Source of the DNA: Bacillota bacterium
GTDB taxonomy: Bacteria; Bacillota; Clostridia; Lachnospirales; Lachnospiraceae
NCBI GenBank assembly: GCA_023457255.1
Contig: JAEWMB010000047.1
Location: 62,001-126,000, forward strand
Reading direction: 5' to 3'
DNA: 64,000 nt
Position 1 is the stretch's first letter, and each line of letters opens with the position of its first letter. The notes beneath the pieces are model-generated. The model saw only the letters and a list, made by a program, of their open reading frames with translations, was not told the DNA's origin and did no database searches. This document shows positions 44,097 to 52,641 of this stretch, in pieces. The translations under genes were made by a program, and so were the position numbers.

Positions 44097-44894
44097 CTAA
44101 GATTCTTCATATCTTCCGGTTAGATATTGGAACATCATGATCCAAAAGAAGGAGGATAAACGATTAAATGCTCTAATAATATCTTCTCTGGTTACCGTTC
44201 CATCCTCCGCTTTAAATGCTTTAAATGCTACAATTTCCGTCTTTCTTGCAAGCGTTCTTAGTTTATTTAAACAGGCGGTCATCTCACCATGCTGATAGGT
44301 AGGCAGAAAATGTTTCATACCAAAATACTGACTGGGATGATATGATTGTTCTCGAAGATCTTTTTCATTTAATCCGGCTAACCTAAATTCACCAACTGCT
44401 TCTCCTGTGATTTCGCATTGCAGTAACTTCCGTATAAAGCGAATCACTTCCTCCAACTCCTTGGTTAGCTTAGGCTTTTGTAATCGTTCGGAAACCGTTT
44501 GAGCGAGGATGATTTCTGATTCCAGATAATCAATTGCACCACGAAGAATAATTCGTTTATGATCCTTAAACACCAATAGATTTCCCCGAAGATGTGTCAT
44601 ATGCTCCGGTTTTTCTTCCAGATGAACCCCGAATACCGTATCAAACCCTGCGAAGGTTTCTATAGAATGCTTCTTATTCTTCTCCGTCTTACCTTCCGAG
44701 TCAGTTAATTTACCATGACTTGGGTTGTCCAATCCTTGATAATCCCGACCTGTTAGTGTGATGTTCTTCTCTAAAAGGTAGGCTCTGGCAGAAGGAGTTA
44801 ATATGGTGTCCTTCCCCATATGAAATTCACCTTTTTCCTTTAGCAGACCATCACTCACCATTTTTCGAATATCTTGTTCCGTAATTAGCGCCAT
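44097..44894 (-). CDS. eutT: EutT-type corrinoid adenosyltransferase
   Basis: Makes adenosylcobalamin, the cofactor of EutBC. About residues 1-55 form a small domain (ITEQDIRKMVSDGLLKEKGE, TPSARAYLLEKNI); the catalytic part contains KPEHMTHLRGNLLVFKDHKR and IILRGAIDYLESEIILAQ. The enteric enzyme has a metal motif HX11CCX2C. Here only two separate Cys residues exist (LLQCE, TACLN), so this is the metal-free class. A TTG at 44900 is open, but GAGGTTTGAGA points to the ATG at 44894. Confidence 0.85.
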   Translation of the reverse strand: MALITEQDIRKMVSDGLLKEKGEFHMGKDTILTPSARAYLLEKNITLTGRDYQGLDNPSHGKLTDSEGKTEKNKKHSIETFAGFDTVFGVHLEEKPEHMTHLRGNLLVFKDHKRIILRGAIDYLESEIILAQTVSERLQKPKLTKELEEVIRFIRKLLQCEITGEAVGEFRLAGLNEKDLREQSYHPSQYFGMKHFLPTYQHGEMTACLNKLRTLARKTEIVAFKAFKAEDGTVTREDIIRAFNRLSSFFWIMMFQYLTGRYEES

Positions 44895-44931
44895 TCTCAA
44901 ACCTCACTATTATTTTGCACTTGAACTAATG

Positions 44932-44953
44932 TGCCGGGTGTATTCCCGGCACA
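44932..44953 (-). repeat. perfect inverted repeat between eutM and eutT
   Basis: GTGCCGGG and CCCGGCAC pair perfectly around 6 bases; no T-tract follows. The same GTGCCGG core occurs before proB and eutA, suggesting a second dispersed module, possibly acting in mRNA processing. Confidence 0.6.
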
Positions 44954-45005
44954 AGTAAGGCACATCACCGAAGAAGTTACTTTTCTTTGAATTCTAAGAT
45001 AATAG

Positions 45006-45302
45006 TTAGCTTCCAATATGCGTATGAGGAAGAATAACATCTACCTCAGAATGAGGTCTTGGGATTACATGTACGGAGATTAATTCACCGACACGTTCTG
45101 CTGCCGCCGCACCCGCATCTGTTGCTGCTTTTACCGCACCAACATCACCTCGTACCATAACAGTTACCAGACCTCCACCAACCTGCTCCTTACCGATTAA
45201 TGCAACATTGGCTGCCTTTACCATAGCATCTGCCGCTTCGATTGCACCAACTAAACCTTTCGTTTCAATCATTCCAAGTGCATTTGTATTAGACATATTC
45301 AT
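45006..45302 (-). CDS. eutM: hexameric BMC shell protein EutM
   Basis: A 98-residue single-BMC protein, the main facet tile. NALGMIETKGLVGAIEAADA, MVKAANVALIGKEQVGGGLV and VHVIPRPHSEVDVILP match EutM/PduA. The pore loop in this type is the KEQVGGG region. Strong AGGAGGAAATGA site before the ATG fits high expression. It lies between eutE and eutT; the 111-bp gap downstream contains a perfect hairpin. Confidence 0.95.
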   Translation of the reverse strand: MNMSNTNALGMIETKGLVGAIEAADAMVKAANVALIGKEQVGGGLVTVMVRGDVGAVKAATDAGAAAAERVGELISVHVIPRPHSEVDVILPHTHIGS

Positions 45303-45363
45303 TTCCTCCTATTATTCAGAGAACAGTTACGTGCTCATATACTATTATTCTACATTTTATTAT

Positions 45364-46851
45364 TTATATTAGTTGTTTCATAATTCTTTTTACGATTTCC
45401 TCTACCAGCTCCGTATTTACATTACCGTACGTACTGCAGCAAGAAGCTTCCGCAGAACCAAAGAGATGCGCAGCATCTTTTCTAATCTCTTCCAACTCTT
45501 TTATACCCGATGCTACTCGTTTTATATTAATTAAATCCATTGGGCCAATATTATTGGAAGAAGAACTACCGCCTACAGCACCGCATCCAAGTGTTAATGC
45601 AGGGAACAGGTTCGTTGACGCCCCAACGCCGCCAAGAGATCCCATTGTGTTCACTAAGATTCTAGAAGCAGGTACACGTAAAGCAAATCGTTTGATTAAT
45701 TCTTCGTTGGTACTATGAAGGGTAAAGGTATGTCCCATTCCTTCAAAACTTAATATTTCAATCACTTTATTTAACACAGCATCAATGGTATCTTCTACAA
45801 AGAATGCCAGTATTGGTGCCAGTTTTTCTCTGGAATACGGAGCCTCATCACCGACCCTTGTTTCCTTTGCAATTAAAACTCTCGCATTTTGCGGAACTGT
45901 CGTTAAACCAGCAAGCTTACTGATGTGAGCTACAGACTTACCAACGATTTGGGGATTCATCGTTCCATTGGCACGCAGGATAAAGCGTGCTAATTTTTCA
46001 GATTCTGCTTCATTAAGAAAGTAACCTCCCTGAGCAGTTAGTTCTTCTCTCACCGTCTGCTCCATACAGCGTTCCACGATAACCGATTGTTCAGAAGCAC
46101 AAATGGTACCATTATCAAATGTTTTGGAATCCATAATACGCTTAACCGCTAGTTTCACATTTGCTGTCTTATCTATAAATGCCGGTCCATTACCGGCACC
46201 AACACCGATAGCGGGATTTCCCGATGAATAGGCTGCCTTTACCATCGCGTAACCGCCGGTTGCTAAAATAAGATTTGTATTCGGATGCTTCATCAGTTCA
46301 TTCGTTGCTTGAAGAGTAGGAATAGATATACAGGAGATAGCACCTTTTGGGCATCCTGCTGCTTGTGCCGCCTCACTGACTACCTTAACCGTTTCCAAGA
46401 TACAATTTTTCGCACCGGGATGCGGTGAAAATACGATACAGTTACCCGCTTTCATTGAGATTAAGGTTTTATACATAACGGTAGAGGTTGGATTTGTAGA
46501 AGGTACTATACCAGCTACAATACCCATCGGTACACCAATGTCCATTGTTCCATTTTTCTTATCTTCCCGAAGAATACCGATGGTTTTTTGATCCTTAATA
46601 GCTTCATAGATCCCCATGGAACCAAATACATTTTTGACTACTTTATCCTGCCAGATACCAAATCCGGTTTCTTCCTTTGCCATCTTTGCAAGACGCTCTG
46701 CGTGTTCTATAGATGCATCCGTAATTGCCTTCACAATACGATCGATTTGTTCCTGATTGAAGGTTGCTAGTATCTTGTGGGCTTCCTTTGCTGTTTTTAA
46801 AAGCAAACGGACTTCTTGTATTGACATTAAATCTTTCTCTTGTAACTCCAT
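45364..46851 (-). CDS. eutE: CoA-acylating acetaldehyde dehydrogenase EutE
   Basis: A 495-residue enzyme oxidising acetaldehyde to acetyl-CoA with NAD. The catalytic Cys lies in DNGTICASEQSVIVE; the cofactor segment is AGNGPAFIDKTANV. GMGHTFTLHSTNEELIKRFA and LTLGCGAVGGSSSSNNIGPM are typical. There is no extra N-terminal targeting helix; instead the end TELVEEIVKRIMKQLI, after a CCSTYGN linker, looks like a C-terminal encapsulation peptide. 14 bp after the BMC fusion gene. Confidence 0.94.
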   Translation of the reverse strand: MELQEKDLMSIQEVRLLLKTAKEAHKILATFNQEQIDRIVKAITDASIEHAERLAKMAKEETGFGIWQDKVVKNVFGSMGIYEAIKDQKTIGILREDKKNGTMDIGVPMGIVAGIVPSTNPTSTVMYKTLISMKAGNCIVFSPHPGAKNCILETVKVVSEAAQAAGCPKGAISCISIPTLQATNELMKHPNTNLILATGGYAMVKAAYSSGNPAIGVGAGNGPAFIDKTANVKLAVKRIMDSKTFDNGTICASEQSVIVERCMEQTVREELTAQGGYFLNEAESEKLARFILRANGTMNPQIVGKSVAHISKLAGLTTVPQNARVLIAKETRVGDEAPYSREKLAPILAFFVEDTIDAVLNKVIEILSFEGMGHTFTLHSTNEELIKRFALRVPASRILVNTMGSLGGVGASTNLFPALTLGCGAVGGSSSSNNIGPMDLINIKRVASGIKELEEIRKDAAHLFGSAEASCCSTYGNVNTELVEEIVKRIMKQLI

Positions 46852-46865
46852 CCGCCGTCTCCTTC

Positions 46866-47840
46866 TTATCTACGATTTTGCTGCGCTATAATAAGTTGAA
46901 TTAATTCCTGTTTTTTCGCACTCTTATGAACCTGTGTTAACTCGACGCCTTGGCTTTGTAGGATAGCGCGAAGCGTATCATTGCTCTTCTTCTTTAGATC
47001 AGCAACCGTATAACTCTGATTTTCATCCTTCTTACTATTACCGCCGATTGTACTTTCTCCAAAGATATCGTCTCTGCCAAGATTCGTATGATTCTGAGAA
47101 ATAATGTTTGTTGTAACACTTTTATAAGCCTGAGCGTCCTTCTTTGGAGAACCGTCTATTTTTAAAGCAGCGTCTTCCCTTGATGCTTCCTTATTCTTTA
47201 CAACATCATCTTTTGAACTGCCATCTTCTTTTAAAGTGTTATCCTTTTGTAAGGAGATGTCTTCTTCTAAAGAGTTATTTTCTTTTCGAGAGCTATCATC
47301 TTTGAAAGAACCCTCTTCCTTTAAAATCCGGCCTTTCGAAATGTCATCTTCCTTTGGAGCGCTCTCTCTTTTCTGAATGTTTTCCTCTCTATCATCTGTT
47401 TTTTCTGACTGTACACTCTGCTCTTTCTTATCAGAATCTATTGAAAAAATGTTAGAATCAAACTCCTTATTCACCTTCCTTAAACCATCCGCCTGGGAAT
47501 TCGTATAACCAGAATCAATACTGTCATTAATAGGCTTTGTTGGTGTGCTCTTTGGCTCAAAAAGTTTAGTCCCCTTTTTTAATACCTTGCCGACAAGACT
47601 TTCATCCACGTGTGGTATGATATGCTTGGCTCTTAAGGTACCAACACGTTCTGCTGCTGCAGCGCCTGCATCTACAGCAGCGGTAACCGCCCCAACATCT
47701 CCGGTGATTTCAACGGTCAAGATACCTGCATCCGCTTTTGCTATCGCCAGTAAAGTAACATTTGCGGCTTTAAGCGCAGAATCCGCCGCTTCAATTGCGG
47801 GAGGTAATCCAATCACCTCAATCATTCCTAAGGCTTGCAT
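46866..47840 (-). CDS. BMC shell domain fused through a long charged linker to a SAP/Rho-N-like domain
   Basis: A 324-residue protein at the EutK position. Residues 1-88 form a full EutM-like BMC domain (MQALGMIEVIGLPPAIEAAD, AHTI-type end KHIIPHVDES). Residues about 90-275 are a low-complexity, highly charged linker with loosely repeated units such as LKEDGSSKDD, KEDDISKGR and SLEEDISLQKD. Residues about 277-320 (YTVADLKKKSNDTLRAILQS, then QGVELTQVHKSAKKQELIQL) resemble a SAP or Rho-N nucleic-acid-binding motif. Enteric EutK has a short linker and a winged-helix tail. The frame extends to 47873, but the ATG at 47840, just past the eutL stop and after AAAGGAAT, is preferred. Confidence 0.8.
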   Translation of the reverse strand: MQALGMIEVIGLPPAIEAADSALKAANVTLLAIAKADAGILTVEITGDVGAVTAAVDAGAAAAERVGTLRAKHIIPHVDESLVGKVLKKGTKLFEPKSTPTKPINDSIDSGYTNSQADGLRKVNKEFDSNIFSIDSDKKEQSVQSEKTDDREENIQKRESAPKEDDISKGRILKEEGSFKDDSSRKENNSLEEDISLQKDNTLKEDGSSKDDVVKNKEASREDAALKIDGSPKKDAQAYKSVTTNIISQNHTNLGRDDIFGESTIGGNSKKDENQSYTVADLKKKSNDTLRAILQSQGVELTQVHKSAKKQELIQLIIAQQNRR

Positions 47841-47841
47841 C

Positions 47842-48498
47842 TTACTGGTATTCCTTTGGCCGTTCCGCCACACTTCTTACTGCTTCTGCAAATGCATTGC
47901 AGGCCGCATAGCAAGCAGATTGAGAACCTGTTAATAATCCACCGCCGAAGTTAGTCTCACTCGGTGGTCCGTAAAACTCACACAATCTTACATCCGCTGC
48001 CTTCATGGCTGCATCAAGAGCATAAACTGCTTCTAACGGCGGAGCAATTACATAAGCGAGAGCTTCACCCTCAGTAATTCCGGCAACTTTTGAAAGATAA
48101 GATCCTGTTCTTGAAACGGTATGAGCATAATAAACAATTGAATCATCCTCATTCGCACTAATGAAATATGCATCATTTTCCATAAATGTGATGCAAGCAT
48201 TCAGTCCGCTTCTCACCTCTGCCGGGCTTGGACCTGCCAGAATACCGATTACCTCACCTGCAAGCTTTGTATTTGCATTCGCAGCACCCCCATAAAACGA
48301 TCTTGCATAAACAACTTCAACATCAGCCGCTTTTGTAGCCTCATCAAGACCTGTGTAAGTTACGTCATCACTATCCGCTGTTATAATTCCAAGACTTTTA
48401 TGACGCTGTGGAAGAGAGAGTTTTTCTGCCAAGTCCGGACTTACATTAGAGATGATCCGAACCGCTAAAATATTAGGGTGTAATTTATCATTCTTCAT
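47842..48498 (-). CDS. eutL: tandem-BMC trimeric shell protein EutL
   Basis: A 218-residue circularly permuted double-BMC protein forming trimers with a large gated pore. Family marks: HPNILAVRIISNVSPDLAEK, SLGIITADSDDVTYTGLDEA, VVYARSFYGGAANANTKLAG and CEFYGPPSETNFGGGLLTGS. The frame extends to 48510, but ATGGAGGTTTAT is the ribosome site for the ATG at 48498. Its stop lies one base before the next start. Confidence 0.95.
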   Translation of the reverse strand: MKNDKLHPNILAVRIISNVSPDLAEKLSLPQRHKSLGIITADSDDVTYTGLDEATKAADVEVVYARSFYGGAANANTKLAGEVIGILAGPSPAEVRSGLNACITFMENDAYFISANEDDSIVYYAHTVSRTGSYLSKVAGITEGEALAYVIAPPLEAVYALDAAMKAADVRLCEFYGPPSETNFGGGLLTGSQSACYAACNAFAEAVRSVAERPKEYQ

Positions 48499-48553
48499 AT
48501 AAACCTCCATTTTTGTTGCAATCCCGTAAATTTGGGCAACAGCACAAATTCGT

Positions 48554-48580
48554 GTGTGAAAAAATCTTAATTTTTCACAC
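48554..48580 (-). repeat. perfect hairpin in the eutC-eutL gap
   Basis: GTGTGAAAAA and TTTTTCACAC pair over 10 bp around 7 bases. No separate T-tract follows. It could tune read-through or mRNA processing between the lyase and shell genes. Confidence 0.6.
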
Positions 48581-48594
48581 TAACCTTGATTCTA

Positions 48595-48632
48595 GCGCTT
48601 CTGCGCCTTATTAACGATAGCAATTTATGCTT
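48595..48632 (-). repeat. hairpin element in the eutC-eutL gap
   Basis: Transcript-sense AATTGCTATCGTTAATAAG then GCGC-AGAA-GCGC (48595-48606) and TAGAATCAAGG. The tail matches the proB element at 15 of 16 bases. Unlike the others it is about 100 bases from the next start, and two more hairpins follow (48554-48580 and about 48525-48551). Confidence 0.65.
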
Positions 48633-48662
48633 TCATAAATTTCTGTTAACACCACATTTTCA

Positions 48663-49556
48663 TCAACCCTTTAATTCAATGCCGGATGCTTTTTTATCTA
48701 ACATCTTCTTAATCAGCTCCGCCGCATGGGCACCTGCCTCAACCGGCGTTGTTCCACCTCGGTGAATATTCGATATTACGGTTCTTTTCGATTCCGGTAC
48801 TCCGTGTTTTGGTTTGTAGCAAATATAAGCAGACATAGATTCTGCTGTGACTAATCCTGGACGTTCTCCCACTAACATACAAACAACATCTGCATCCGTA
48901 GCCTGTCCGATATCGTCCATTGCACCTACTCTTGCATATTTAATAAAAAGAATCGGAGGTACATTGATCTGATACATACTAAGGCCTTGCTTTAATGCCG
49001 GAATCATATCCTCTGCATTTGCTTCAATTGCGGAAGAGGATAGACCATCACCAACGATGATAAGAACCTTCGGACTTTGTCCACATGTTTTTTTGATTAC
49101 CTCCAGGTCTTCTTTACCAAATCTACGTCCTAAATCAGGTCTTGTTAAATACTCATCTTTATCTTTACAAAGGGTTTGTACAAATACGAAATTATTTTTC
49201 TTTATAAATTCCTCTGAAACATCAGAAAATACTGCATCCTGTGCTGCTGCATGGTCAGCTCTTACACGAAGCATTGTCATTGTTTTATAACGTGCCCCGG
49301 CTCTGCCGACTCCAAGCCTTGCGGGGGTCTTACTCTTCATATGAAGATATTCTTCTTTATTTTTTGCATGATCTAATAAAAACCATGACTTTAAATCTAT
49401 TTTTGTTAAATCTGGTAAACATTCCGATGATACCGCAGCAGCCATTTCTTGGCTTACCGGGCCTTTGGATGGTGTACTTTTCGCCTCGGCACCACCACCG
49501 CCAATCATCTGTTCCACCATCTGCTCTACCATCTTTCTTAAATTTTGCTCATCCAT
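48663..49556 (-). CDS. eutC: ethanolamine ammonia-lyase small subunit
   Basis: A 297-residue small subunit of the B12-dependent lyase. RLGVGRAGARYKTMTMLRVR, FVQTLCKDKDEYLTRPDLGR and CMLVGERPGLVTAESMSAYI are family marks (cobalamin and substrate contacts). The N-terminus (EQNLRKMVEQMVEQMIGGGG) is an amphipathic helix that in EutC targets the lyase to the compartment. 99 bp after eutB; GGAGC ribosome site. Confidence 0.96.
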   Translation of the reverse strand: MDEQNLRKMVEQMVEQMIGGGGAEAKSTPSKGPVSQEMAAAVSSECLPDLTKIDLKSWFLLDHAKNKEEYLHMKSKTPARLGVGRAGARYKTMTMLRVRADHAAAQDAVFSDVSEEFIKKNNFVFVQTLCKDKDEYLTRPDLGRRFGKEDLEVIKKTCGQSPKVLIIVGDGLSSSAIEANAEDMIPALKQGLSMYQINVPPILFIKYARVGAMDDIGQATDADVVCMLVGERPGLVTAESMSAYICYKPKHGVPESKRTVISNIHRGGTTPVEAGAHAAELIKKMLDKKASGIELKG

Positions 49557-49612
49557 ACATCCAAGCTCCTTTCATAATCACTTCCGGTGTAAGACTTAGA
49601 ATCTCGCCGGCA

Positions 49613-49627
49613 GCGTACTTGTGCGCC
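49613..49627 (-). repeat. degenerate hairpin-family element before eutC
   Basis: Transcript-sense AAGGCGCACAAGTACGC resembles the family core, but lies about 57 bases before the eutC start and pairs poorly. A weak member. Confidence 0.3.
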
Positions 49628-49655
49628 TTAAAAATTCTTTTCTCACTTCCCATTA

Positions 49656-51020
49656 CTAGAATAAGACGGAAGCATCACCGGCTAATTTTGTCAGCTTGCC
49701 TTTTTCGTCTATAAAGCCCATGTGAATCATCCATTCCTGAAATGGTTGAATCGCTGATAAACCAAACATCTCACGCAGAGCAGCAGTCTCATGATAACCT
49801 GTAGTCTGATAATTAAGCATAACGTCATCGCCATGTGGTATTCCCATGAAATAATTACAGCCCGCAGTAGTCAGTAATACGGAGAGATCTTCAATTGTAT
49901 TCTGGTCTGCTTTCATATGGTTTGTATAACATGCATCACACCCCATTGAGATACCGGTTAATTTACCCATGAAGTGATCTTCCAGTCCGGCACGGTTTAC
50001 CTGACGTCCATCGTAAAGATATTCCGGACCGATAAAACCTACTACAGTATTTACAACAAAAGGCTGAAAGTGTTTTGCAAATCCATAGCAGCGTGCTTCC
50101 ATAGTCACTTGGTCAACTCCGTGATGTGCTTCAGAGGACAATTCCGAACCCTGTCCGGTTTCAAAATACATTACATTCGGACCTTCCGCGGTTCCTTCTG
50201 ATAAAGCTAATTGCCTGGCTTCTTCTAAGATTGCAGCAGTAAAGCCAAAAGCTTCATTCCCTTTCTCAGAACCTGCGATGGATTGGAAAATCAGATCCGA
50301 TGGTGCTCCTCTTCTGATCGCGTCCATCTGCGTAGTAACATGGGCAAGAACACAAGTCTGAGTAGGAATCTTAAATTTGTGTTTAATTTCATCAAAACGT
50401 TTTAATACTCGAATTACACTTTCTGTAGAATCATCCACCGGATTTAGTCCAAGAAGTGCGTCTCCTGCTCCATAGGTTAATCCCTCTAATAACGATGCCA
50501 TGATTCCGTCCGGATCATCGGTTGGATGGTTAGGCTGAAGACGACAGCTTAGAGTACCAGGTTCTCCGATTGTTGTATTACAATGTGCCGTAACTCGTAT
50601 TTTTCTTGCCCCGTATACTAAGTCCATATTCGACATTAGTTTTGCGACGGCTGCTACCATTTCCGAGGTGATGCCGCGGCTGATTCTTCTGATATCTGCC
50701 CCTGTCGTATTTTCATCTAAAATCCACTCACGAAATTGGGCAACGGTCCAATGCTTGATTTCATTGTAAATCTTTTCGTTGACATCATCCTGAATAATTC
50801 TGGTTACCTCATCTATTTCATATGGAACCGCAGGATTATTGCGAAGCTGTTCTAAGGTTATGTTCGCAAGTACAATTTTCGCTGCCACACGCTCCTCTGC
50901 AGATTCTGCAGCAACTCCAGCAAGGGTATCACCGGATTTTTCCTCATTTGCCTTTGCCATGACATCCATAAGTGATTTAAACTCATAGGTATGTCCGAAC
51001 AATTGTGCTTTTAAAATCAT
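49656..51020 (-). CDS. eutB: ethanolamine ammonia-lyase large subunit
   Basis: The 454-residue catalytic subunit, splitting ethanolamine to acetaldehyde and ammonia with adenosylcobalamin. Motifs: VAAVAKLMSNMDLVYGARKI, TTIGEPGTLSCRLQPNHPTD, LLGLNPVDDSTESVIRVLKR, MYFETGQGSELSSEAHHGVD and GISMGCDACYTNHMKADQNT. Length and motifs are normal. AGGAGTGGACT precedes the ATG, itself preceded by a hairpin element. Confidence 0.97.
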   Translation of the reverse strand: MILKAQLFGHTYEFKSLMDVMAKANEEKSGDTLAGVAAESAEERVAAKIVLANITLEQLRNNPAVPYEIDEVTRIIQDDVNEKIYNEIKHWTVAQFREWILDENTTGADIRRISRGITSEMVAAVAKLMSNMDLVYGARKIRVTAHCNTTIGEPGTLSCRLQPNHPTDDPDGIMASLLEGLTYGAGDALLGLNPVDDSTESVIRVLKRFDEIKHKFKIPTQTCVLAHVTTQMDAIRRGAPSDLIFQSIAGSEKGNEAFGFTAAILEEARQLALSEGTAEGPNVMYFETGQGSELSSEAHHGVDQVTMEARCYGFAKHFQPFVVNTVVGFIGPEYLYDGRQVNRAGLEDHFMGKLTGISMGCDACYTNHMKADQNTIEDLSVLLTTAGCNYFMGIPHGDDVMLNYQTTGYHETAALREMFGLSAIQPFQEWMIHMGFIDEKGKLTKLAGDASVLF

Positions 51021-51060
51021 AGTCCACTCCTATCTGCGTATTGAACACGCGCATCATTTC
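51021..51060 (-). repeat. 5'-UTR hairpin element before eutB
   Basis: Transcript-sense GCGUG-UUCAA-UACGC (51036-51050, one G-U pair), then AGATAGGAGTGGACT and the eutB ATG. Same layout as the dxr element. Confidence 0.65.
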
Positions 51061-51171
51061 GTATTTTAGATAACTAATATTTAAGTTTATGCCAAGGTCA
51101 AAGGCCGTCACTTCCGGTTGAATAATTCTTTTCAACTTTCCTGCATTTAGGATTATCCAAAATACAACTTT

Positions 51172-52641
51172 CTATTTATTAAATACTAAAGTTTTTACAA
51201 CTACCGGTAACACCGTACCTTCTGCCACCGGTTTCCCAATATCAACATAATCCCCATTCTCCACATGGATGCTATCCAAGCATATAATATCTTTCTTATA
51301 CTCAAGCATCCGATACATTGTCTGCCCAAGAACTTTTGCCATATCATTTTCAACTAATATAATATAGGGAAGTTCCTGCTCCATTAATTCTTTCATTCCA
51401 CTAAGAAGACCTTTTGCATAATCGGTAACTTGCAGAAAGGAAGGTGCTTTCCTTCCCTCAAAGGCAATTGCAATTTTCTGAAGATTACCTTCTAGCTTAA
51501 ACCAATTTAGCTTCGTTTTAATTGCCTGTTCCATGCTAATTGACGATTCTTCCTCTTCTTTTGTCAATTTAAGAATAGGCAGATTTTTTATTGGAAACAT
51601 ATCTGTTGTATAGGTTATCGTGCTTCCACTTATCTCCATTGTATGTGTACCCGCACCAACTACGGTTGCACGAATCGTTTCTACACTTTTAAGCACCGTA
51701 AGTTCTTTGCATAACGGTGATTCCTTAATTGCTTGTCCCAATAAGATACCTATATCGCCATATAAGAAGTCATCCTCGGCTGCTTCTGTCCGATAGATGT
51801 AATCTGCTACACCACCGGAAAATGTAATACTAGTGACCTGACATCCACGCTTAATCGTTTCATGGCAGGTAAACTTTGTACCTTGTTCTCCCTCTTTGTG
51901 TGTGATAAATAATGAAAAATCCTCATCCATTTTCCTAATACCAACACTCTGCATTAAGGCATGAACCATAGCCTCTATAATGGGCTGCAAATTCTCTTTG
52001 GTTGCCTTGGTACCGATTGCCAGCGATAAATTCTTTCTCTTAATCAGCTCTTTCATCTTTTCTGAAAGATAAGTGATTTCTCTCGTATCCTTATCTAACT
52101 TAATCAGACGTCCACCCACATCAAGGCATCCGGTATCTTTGACTTCACCATGTTCAAACAAGGCAAGATTACTTGTTCCTCCGCCAATATCAATATTTAC
52201 GACACCGGTATGATTCTCTTTGGAGAATCCGTGTGCACCGGCACCTTTTCCGGAGATTATGCTTTCCAAATCCGGTCCGGCGGTTGCTACAACAAAATCT
52301 CCTGCAAATCCACTTAAGGTTGATAATACTTCCTTCGCGTTTTCCTTTCTGGCTGTCTCACCGGTAATAATTACTGCTCCCGTATTAATCTCTGCTTTTT
52401 CTATGCCGGCCTTTTTATATTCTCCTTCCATAATTTCCTTAACTTTTGTTCCATCGATTTCGGTTGGAGAACGTAATGGTGTGAAATATATCTCGCTTCG
52501 ATAAATTATTTCCTTATCTACTATCACCACTTTGGGAACAGAGAAGTTGGAAGCTATGTTTTCAATCATTAATTTTGAAAAAACAAGCTGTGTGGTACTT
52601 GTTCCAATATCAATACCCACACTTAATAATTCTTCTCTCAT
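51172..52641 (-). CDS. eutA: ethanolamine ammonia-lyase reactivase EutA
   Basis: A 489-residue actin/Hsp70-fold ATPase that expels damaged cobalamin from EutBC. The N-terminal phosphate loop is SVGIDIGTSTTQLVFSKL and a second is TGVVNIDIGGGTSNLALFEH. Further marks: TFSGGVADYIYRTEAAEDDF, GDIGILLGQAI, VVGAGTHTMEISGSTITY. 152 bp before eutB. Confidence 0.94.
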   Translation of the reverse strand: MREELLSVGIDIGTSTTQLVFSKLMIENIASNFSVPKVVIVDKEIIYRSEIYFTPLRSPTEIDGTKVKEIMEGEYKKAGIEKAEINTGAVIITGETARKENAKEVLSTLSGFAGDFVVATAGPDLESIISGKGAGAHGFSKENHTGVVNIDIGGGTSNLALFEHGEVKDTGCLDVGGRLIKLDKDTREITYLSEKMKELIKRKNLSLAIGTKATKENLQPIIEAMVHALMQSVGIRKMDEDFSLFITHKEGEQGTKFTCHETIKRGCQVTSITFSGGVADYIYRTEAAEDDFLYGDIGILLGQAIKESPLCKELTVLKSVETIRATVVGAGTHTMEISGSTITYTTDMFPIKNLPILKLTKEEEESSISMEQAIKTKLNWFKLEGNLQKIAIAFEGRKAPSFLQVTDYAKGLLSGMKELMEQELPYIILVENDMAKVLGQTMYRMLEYKKDIICLDSIHVENGDYVDIGKPVAEGTVLPVVVKTLVFNK

